46,976 nucleotides of DNA, taken from NCBI GenBank assembly GCA_030684355.1, contig JAUXTN010000074.1, positions 1 through 46,976 on the forward strand, read 5' to 3'. Shown here piece by piece: positions 42,734-46,976 of the stretch. Source of the stretch: Pseudomonadota bacterium (lineage in GTDB: Bacteria > Myxococcota_A > UBA796 > SXON01). The notes under the pieces were generated by a model. The model had not been told where the DNA came from and made no database searches. It was given only the letters and a program-made list of their open reading frames with translations. Each line of letters opens with the position of its first letter. Positions within the stretch are counted from its first letter, which is position 1. Position numbers and translations under genes: made by a program.

Positions 42734-43869
42734 ACGACGACGAGCGGGCCGAGCGGCGCGCGGACGACTTCCTTGCCCTGGTGCGCCGCTCCCAGCGGGG
42801 GCGCGTGAAGGTGTACATCGGCTCCTCGGCCGGCGTCGGGAAGACCTACCGGATGCTCCAGGAGGCCCACCAGCTCCGCGCGCGTGGGGTTGACGTGGTG
42901 GTCGGCTTCGTCGAGACGCACGGGCGCGATGAGACCGACGCGCAGCTCCGCGATCTGGAGGTCGTGCCCCCGAAGCGGGTCCGCTACCAGGGCATCGACA
43001 TCGAGGAGATGGACCTCGACGCGATCCTCGCGCGCCGGCCCGCGGTCGTGATCGTGGACGAGCTGCCCCACACCAACCCGCCCGGCTTCAAGAACCGATG
43101 GCGCTACCAGGACGTGGAGATGCTCGCGGACGCGGGGCTCCACGTCATCTGCGCCATGAACGTGCAGCACCTCCAGTCGCTCGGCGAGCTCGTGTACCGG
43201 GCCACCGGCGTGCGTGTCCGCGAGACCGTGCCCGACGCGTTCCTGCGGGGCGCCGACCAGGTGGTGAACCTGGACCTCTCCGCCGAGGACCTCATCGAGC
43301 GGCTCCGGTCGGGCAAGATCTACCCGCGCGAGCGCGTCGAGCAGGCGCTCGCGTCCTTCTTCCGCCCCGAGAACATCGAGACGCTCCGCGAGCTCGCCCT
43401 GCGGGAGGTGGCGGAGGCGCTGGATCGGCGGCAGGCCTCCCGCGGCGAGCCCCAGGGCGTCGGGAAGGTGATGGCCTGCCTCGCCTCGAAGAGCCCGAAC
43501 CCAGGCCGTATCGTCGAGCGCGCGGCGCGCATCGCGGGGCGGCTGAACACGCATTGGTACGTCGTCCACGTCCGGACGCCCGAGGACGAGGGGCACCGCC
43601 TGGACAGCGAGTCGGAGCGTCGCCTGCACGAGACGTTCCAGATGGCCCAGCGCATGGGCGCCGAGGTGGTGCAGCTCCGCCACGCCGACGTGGTCGACAC
43701 GCTCGTCGGCTTCGCGCGCACGCACGGGGTCGAGCACGTGCTGATGGGACGCAGCCTGCGCAGTCGCTGGCAGGAGCTCTGGCGGGAGGGGCCGCTGTTC
43801 CGCCTCATCCGGGCCGCCGACCGCTTCGATGTGCAGGTGGTCCCGATGGGGCCGGAGGAGGGGGGATGA
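42730..43869 (+). CDS. kdpD: Truncated KdpD: sensor-ATPase and universal-stress domains only
   Basis: This 379-residue protein matches the cytoplasmic N-terminal part of KdpD. The KdpD domain (about 21-230) has Walker A GSSAGVGKT at 31-39, Walker B VVIVDELPHTN and HVICAMNVQHLQSL. A USP-like domain (about 248-370; VMACLASKSPNPGRIVERA, VEHVLMGRSLRSRW) follows. The four membrane helices, GAF and kinase domains of E. coli KdpD (about 890 residues) are absent, and the gene ends by ATGA overlap with a separate histidine kinase gene. KdpD stubs of this size are known from some cyanobacteria and Deinococcus. Here the stub probably modulates the adjoining kinase, an inference from coupling. Confidence 0.93.
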   Translation: MNDDERAERRADDFLALVRRSQRGRVKVYIGSSAGVGKTYRMLQEAHQLRARGVDVVVGFVETHGRDETDAQLRDLEVVPPKRVRYQGIDIEEMDLDAILARRPAVVIVDELPHTNPPGFKNRWRYQDVEMLADAGLHVICAMNVQHLQSLGELVYRATGVRVRETVPDAFLRGADQVVNLDLSAEDLIERLRSGKIYPRERVEQALASFFRPENIETLRELALREVAEALDRRQASRGEPQGVGKVMACLASKSPNPGRIVERAARIAGRLNTHWYVVHVRTPEDEGHRLDSESERRLHETFQMAQRMGAEVVQLRHADVVDTLVGFARTHGVEHVLMGRSLRSRWQELWREGPLFRLIRAADRFDVQVVPMGPEEGG

Positions 43870-45683
43870 GGCTCCAGTACCGGGTGCTGCTCGCGCAGGT
43901 GCCCGCGCTCCTGGTCATCGTCGTGATGCTGCTCTTCGGCGGCGTGGCCGTGCAGCGCCTCGGGGAGGCCGGTCGCAGCGTGTTGGCGGACAACTACCGC
44001 TCCGTCCTGGCCGCCGAGCGCATGAAGGAGTCGCTCGAGCGCCTCGACTCCGCCGCGCTCTTCCGCATCGTCGGGGAGCCGGCGCGCGCCGACGCGCTGG
44101 TGGCGGAGCATCGTCCGCTGTTCGACGCCGAGCTCCAGGTGGAGGAAGCGAACATCACCGAGCCGGGGGAGCGCGAGATCGCCGCCTCCCTCCGGCAGAA
44201 CTGGACCGAGTACCGGGCCGACTACGATCGCTTCGTCGCGGCCGCGCCCGGCGACGCGCGCACCCTCTACTTCGAGGCGCTCCTCCCCACGTTCCAGGCG
44301 GTGAAGGCCGACGCCGACCGCGTCCTCGTGCTCAACCAGGACGCGATGGTGCGCCGCAGCGACGAGGCCGCGGAGCACGCGCGGGCCACCCGCCGCTCGT
44401 GGTTCGCGTGGTCCGCGCTTGGGCTGCTCGGTGCCGTGGGGCTCGGCGTGTACGTCTCCCGTCGCATCACGGACCCGCTCCGGGCCATCTCCGCGTCGGC
44501 CGAGCAGGTCGGCGAGGGCCACCTCGACGTCCGCCTCCCGCGGACGCACGTGGCGGAGCTCGATGTCCTCGCCGGCGCGTTCAACCGCATGGCCGAGCGC
44601 CTCCGCCTGTACCGACGCGCTTCGGACAGCGAGCTGGCGCGCGCCCGCGAGGCCGCCCAGGCGGCCATCGACAGCCTCGCGGACCCGGTGGTCGTCCTGA
44701 CGTTGAAGGCGGAGGTGCGCGCGACGAACCTGGCGGCGCGGCGCCTCTTGGGGCTCGACCGGCGCACGCGGCGGCTGGACCGGATCGATCCCGGCCTGAG
44801 CGGGGTGGTGGAGGCGGTGCACGCGCTCGTGGTGGCCGAGGGCCGGCCCGTCATCCCGGCCGACTTCGCCCGTGTCGTCGTCACCGAGACCGCCGACGGC
44901 GAGCGTGCGTTCCTGCCGCACGCGACGCCCATCAACGACGCCGTCACTGGCGAGCTCGTGGGGGTCACGGTGCTCCTCCAGGACGTGACCCGCCTGCGGC
45001 GGCTCGACGAGCTCAAGGGGAACCTCGTGCAGACCGTCGCGCACGAGCTCCGCACCCCGCTCACCTCGCTCGGGATGGCCCTGCACCTCGCGCTCGACGA
45101 GCGCGTGTGCGGGCCCGTGGGTGGCAAGCTCCTGGTGCTCCTGGAGAGCGCGCGGGACGACGTGGCGCGGCTCCGCGCGCTCGTGGAGGACCTCCTCGAC
45201 CTGTCGCGCATCCAGGAGGACCGCGTCGTGCTGCGCAAGGAGCCGGTCTCGCCCCGTGCGCTGTTGGAGTCGGTCCGGGTCGCGGTGGAGGCCGAGGCCG
45301 CCGAGCGGCGCGTGGTCGTGCGCATCGAGGGCCCGTCGGACCTCACCCCGCTCGAGCTCGACCGGCCCCGTGCCCAGCTCGCGCTCGTGAACCTCGCGAG
45401 CAACGCCATCCGGCACGCCCCCGAGGGCTCGGCGGTGCTCCTGCGGGCGCTCGACGTGGACGGGACCGTCCGCTTCGAGGTGGACGACGCGGGCCCGGGT
45501 GTGCCCGTGCACGAGCGGGAGCGCATCTTCGAGCCCTTCGCGCGAGGCGCCGCCGAGTCGGGCCCCGGCGCGGGCCTGGGTCTGCACATCGCTCGCGAGG
45601 TGGCGCGGGCCCATGGCGGACGGCTGGGGGTGGGGGCCGCCGAGGTGGGCGGGGCGCGGTTCTGGATGGAGGTGCCGCGGTAG
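43866..45683 (+). CDS. Membrane sensor histidine kinase encoded in the kdp operon
   Basis: This 605-residue protein has the same architecture as the kinase at 34352-36178: helix 1 (8-27), a periplasmic sensor, helix 2 (about 180-198), HAMP, PAS (SLADPVVVLTLKAEVRATN), HisKA with His393 in VAHELRTPLTS, and HATPase (NLASNAIRHAP, DDAGPGVP, GAGLGLHIA). The periplasmic parts share long identical runs such as NYRSVLAAERMKES, so both may sense the same cue. No response regulator gene follows; the nearest is the NtrC-type one on the other side of the operon. It is the last gene of the kdp operon, coupled to the KdpD stub by ATGA. Confidence 0.93.
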   Translation: MRLQYRVLLAQVPALLVIVVMLLFGGVAVQRLGEAGRSVLADNYRSVLAAERMKESLERLDSAALFRIVGEPARADALVAEHRPLFDAELQVEEANITEPGEREIAASLRQNWTEYRADYDRFVAAAPGDARTLYFEALLPTFQAVKADADRVLVLNQDAMVRRSDEAAEHARATRRSWFAWSALGLLGAVGLGVYVSRRITDPLRAISASAEQVGEGHLDVRLPRTHVAELDVLAGAFNRMAERLRLYRRASDSELARAREAAQAAIDSLADPVVVLTLKAEVRATNLAARRLLGLDRRTRRLDRIDPGLSGVVEAVHALVVAEGRPVIPADFARVVVTETADGERAFLPHATPINDAVTGELVGVTVLLQDVTRLRRLDELKGNLVQTVAHELRTPLTSLGMALHLALDERVCGPVGGKLLVLLESARDDVARLRALVEDLLDLSRIQEDRVVLRKEPVSPRALLESVRVAVEAEAAERRVVVRIEGPSDLTPLELDRPRAQLALVNLASNAIRHAPEGSAVLLRALDVDGTVRFEVDDAGPGVPVHERERIFEPFARGAAESGPGAGLGLHIAREVARAHGGRLGVGAAEVGGARFWMEVPR

Positions 45684-45770
45684 CGGCGGGGCACGCCTTC
45701 GGCGCCGGCGCGTCCTCCCCGTAGGCACCACCCGCCTCCGTCGGCTACAGACCGTGCTCCCGGAGCACAC

Positions 45771-46976
45771 ATGCGCGCGTCCCTCCTCCTGCTGCCCTCG
45801 CTCCTCCTCGGCTGCGGGGAGCAGCTCCTCACCCACGTGAAGGACCCCGAGGCTCCGGGGATCTCGGTCACGCCGACATCGCTCGCGTTCGCGGACGGGG
45901 AGCCCCAGACCGTCACGATCTCGAGCACCGGCGTCGCGCCGCTGGAGATCTCGTCGGTGGGGATGCGCAGCGCCGGCGCGTTCACGCTCACCAGCGCGGG
46001 CGGCCTGCCCGCCACCCTCGACCCCGAGACGCAGGCGGAGGTCGTCGTCACGTGGGCGCCCGGCGCCGACACCACCGGCTGGCTCGACATCGTGAGCAAC
46101 GATCCGGAGACGCCGCTCGTGCCCGTCTCGCTCGAAGGCTTCCTCGGTGGCGACACGGGTGGGGACACCGGCGGGGACACCGCGGAGCTCATCGCCGGCG
46201 CCACGCTCGATCCGCTCGACGCCACCCTCGAGGCGCCCCTCGGCGACACGGTCACCGCCACCTTCACCCTCGTCAACACCGGCGAGACCGACCTCTCCAT
46301 CGGCGCGACCGTCTCCGGCGACGGCTTCCTCCTCACCTCGACCGTGCCCGGGACCCTCGCCATCGGCGGCTCCCTCGTGCTCGACGTGGCCTTCACCCCG
46401 ACCGTCGAGGGCGTCGTCACCGGCCGCCTCGACGTGGCGATCGCGGACCTCCCCACGTTGAGCGCCACCCTCTCCGGCAACGGCGTGTCCTCCGGGACGG
46501 TCGAGCCGACCGCGTTCGCGTGGACCGGCGCCGCGCAGACCTACACCGTGCCCGGGGGCGTCCGGTCGCTCACGATCGAGGCCTGGGGCGCCGGCGGCGG
46601 CGCCGGCAACTACACGGGCGCGTACCCCGGGCCCGGCGGCGGCGGCGGCTACGCGACCAGCACGCTCCTCGTCACGCCCGGTGACGTGCTCACCATCCGC
46701 CCCGGCGAGGGCGGCCACGTGCCGGGCGGCGGCGGGGGCGGCAGCTACGTCTGGGACGCCGCGGGCACGCTGGTCGTCGTCGCGGGCGGCGGCGGGGGCG
46801 GCGGCACCGACGGCGGCTCGGTCCTCTCGGGGAGCGGGGCCGGCGGCCCGGGGGGAGGGGAGACGGGCGCCGCGGGCGGCACCCAGTACGACGGCTACTG
46901 GGGCTCCGCGTCGGGCGGCACGGGCGGCTCGGCGTCCGCGGGCGGCACCGGCGGCGCGGCGACGCTCGGCGGGGCG
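45771..46976 (+). CDS. Large lipoprotein with Hydin-like anchor domains and glycine-rich region, 3' truncated
   Basis: The frame is open to the window end (at least 402 residues). It starts with a lipoprotein signal (SLLLLPSLLLGCG, anchor near C15; GGAG six bases before the ATG). Two choice-of-anchor/ASPM-SPD2-Hydin-type beta domains follow (GISVTPTSLAFADGEPQTVT, APLGDTVTATFTLVNTGETD), separated by a GGDTGGDTGGDT linker. Then comes the phrase AAQTYTVPGGVRSLTIEAWG, which opens glycine-rich domains found in many bacterial surface proteins, and a long Gly-rich stretch (GGGGGGGTDGG). The C-terminus is outside the window. Probably cell-surface and structural; no enzyme motif is seen. Confidence 0.82.
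   Translation, partial: MRASLLLLPSLLLGCGEQLLTHVKDPEAPGISVTPTSLAFADGEPQTVTISSTGVAPLEISSVGMRSAGAFTLTSAGGLPATLDPETQAEVVVTWAPGADTTGWLDIVSNDPETPLVPVSLEGFLGGDTGGDTGGDTAELIAGATLDPLDATLEAPLGDTVTATFTLVNTGETDLSIGATVSGDGFLLTSTVPGTLAIGGSLVLDVAFTPTVEGVVTGRLDVAIADLPTLSATLSGNGVSSGTVEPTAFAWTGAAQTYTVPGGVRSLTIEAWGAGGGAGNYTGAYPGPGGGGGYATSTLLVTPGDVLTIRPGEGGHVPGGGGGGSYVWDAAGTLVVVAGGGGGGGTDGGSVLSGSGAGGPGGGETGAAGGTQYDGYWGSASGGTGGSASAGGTGGAATLGGA

Noticed and set aside
1..46976. tRNA, rRNA, CRISPR, IS or prophage genes
   Set aside because: No cloverleaf-like or rRNA-like segment, no regularly spaced repeats, and no transposase, integrase or phage protein was seen in any frame.

Overview
This is a gene-dense, very GC-rich window (roughly 70% by eye) that reads as the chromosome of a myxobacterium or close relative (Myxococcota). 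The evidence is a MYXO-CTERM-type sorting tail on an SGNH hydrolase, several lipoproteins with short signal peptides and Asp-Thr-Gly linkers, a cytosolic Ser/Thr kinase fused to a sulfatase-modifying-factor domain, an ECF sigma factor of the copper-sensing CorE type, and NtrC-type regulation. No tRNA, rRNA, CRISPR array, IS element or phage gene was recognised. Both edges cut through genes.

1-9.2 kb is a metal (probably copper) resistance island. It holds a truncated RND adaptor, a CusA/CzcA-type RND pump, a His-rich lipoprotein with two copies of one domain and a MarR regulator on the + strand. On the - strand are a CopZ-like chaperone, a CopA-type ATPase and a CorE-like sigma factor. Two near-identical promoter boxes, GTAAT-N16-CGTC, precede copZ and copA and are the likely targets of that sigma factor.

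9.3-31.8 kb is mixed. It contains RsgA; a beta-helix lipoprotein coupled to a metzincin-like protease lipoprotein; an FHA/winged-helix protein, a Ser/Thr kinase-FGE fusion and a convergent caspase-like protein; a glycosidase-like lipoprotein translationally coupled to an SGNH hydrolase; a phosphoribosyltransferase flanked by a repeated hairpin; PolX; convergent RtcB and archease; a POT-like transporter; a GDT1 cation exporter; and an ArsR-rhodanese/MFS operon with a clear sigma-70 promoter and palindromic operator.

31.8-45.7 kb is the most interesting part, a potassium regulon with unusual control. A tightly overlapping operon encodes a small exported beta-rich protein, KdpF, KdpA, KdpB, KdpC, a KdpD cut down to its sensor-ATPase and USP domains, and a separate membrane histidine kinase. 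No OmpR-type KdpE is present. Divergent to it lie an NtrC-type sigma-54 activator with a GAFTGA motif and a second histidine kinase closely similar to the first. A textbook -24/-12 sigma-54 promoter precedes the kdp operon, with TGCR-N3-TGCR boxes upstream. A second -24/-12 promoter and three perfect palindromes with a TGCA-N3-TGCA core lie between an APC-superfamily permease and a small one-helix membrane protein. The inferred system is kdp (and perhaps the permease and small protein) controlled by sigma-54 and a two-kinase/one-regulator circuit.

The window ends inside a large lipoprotein with Hydin-like anchor domains and a glycine-rich region.
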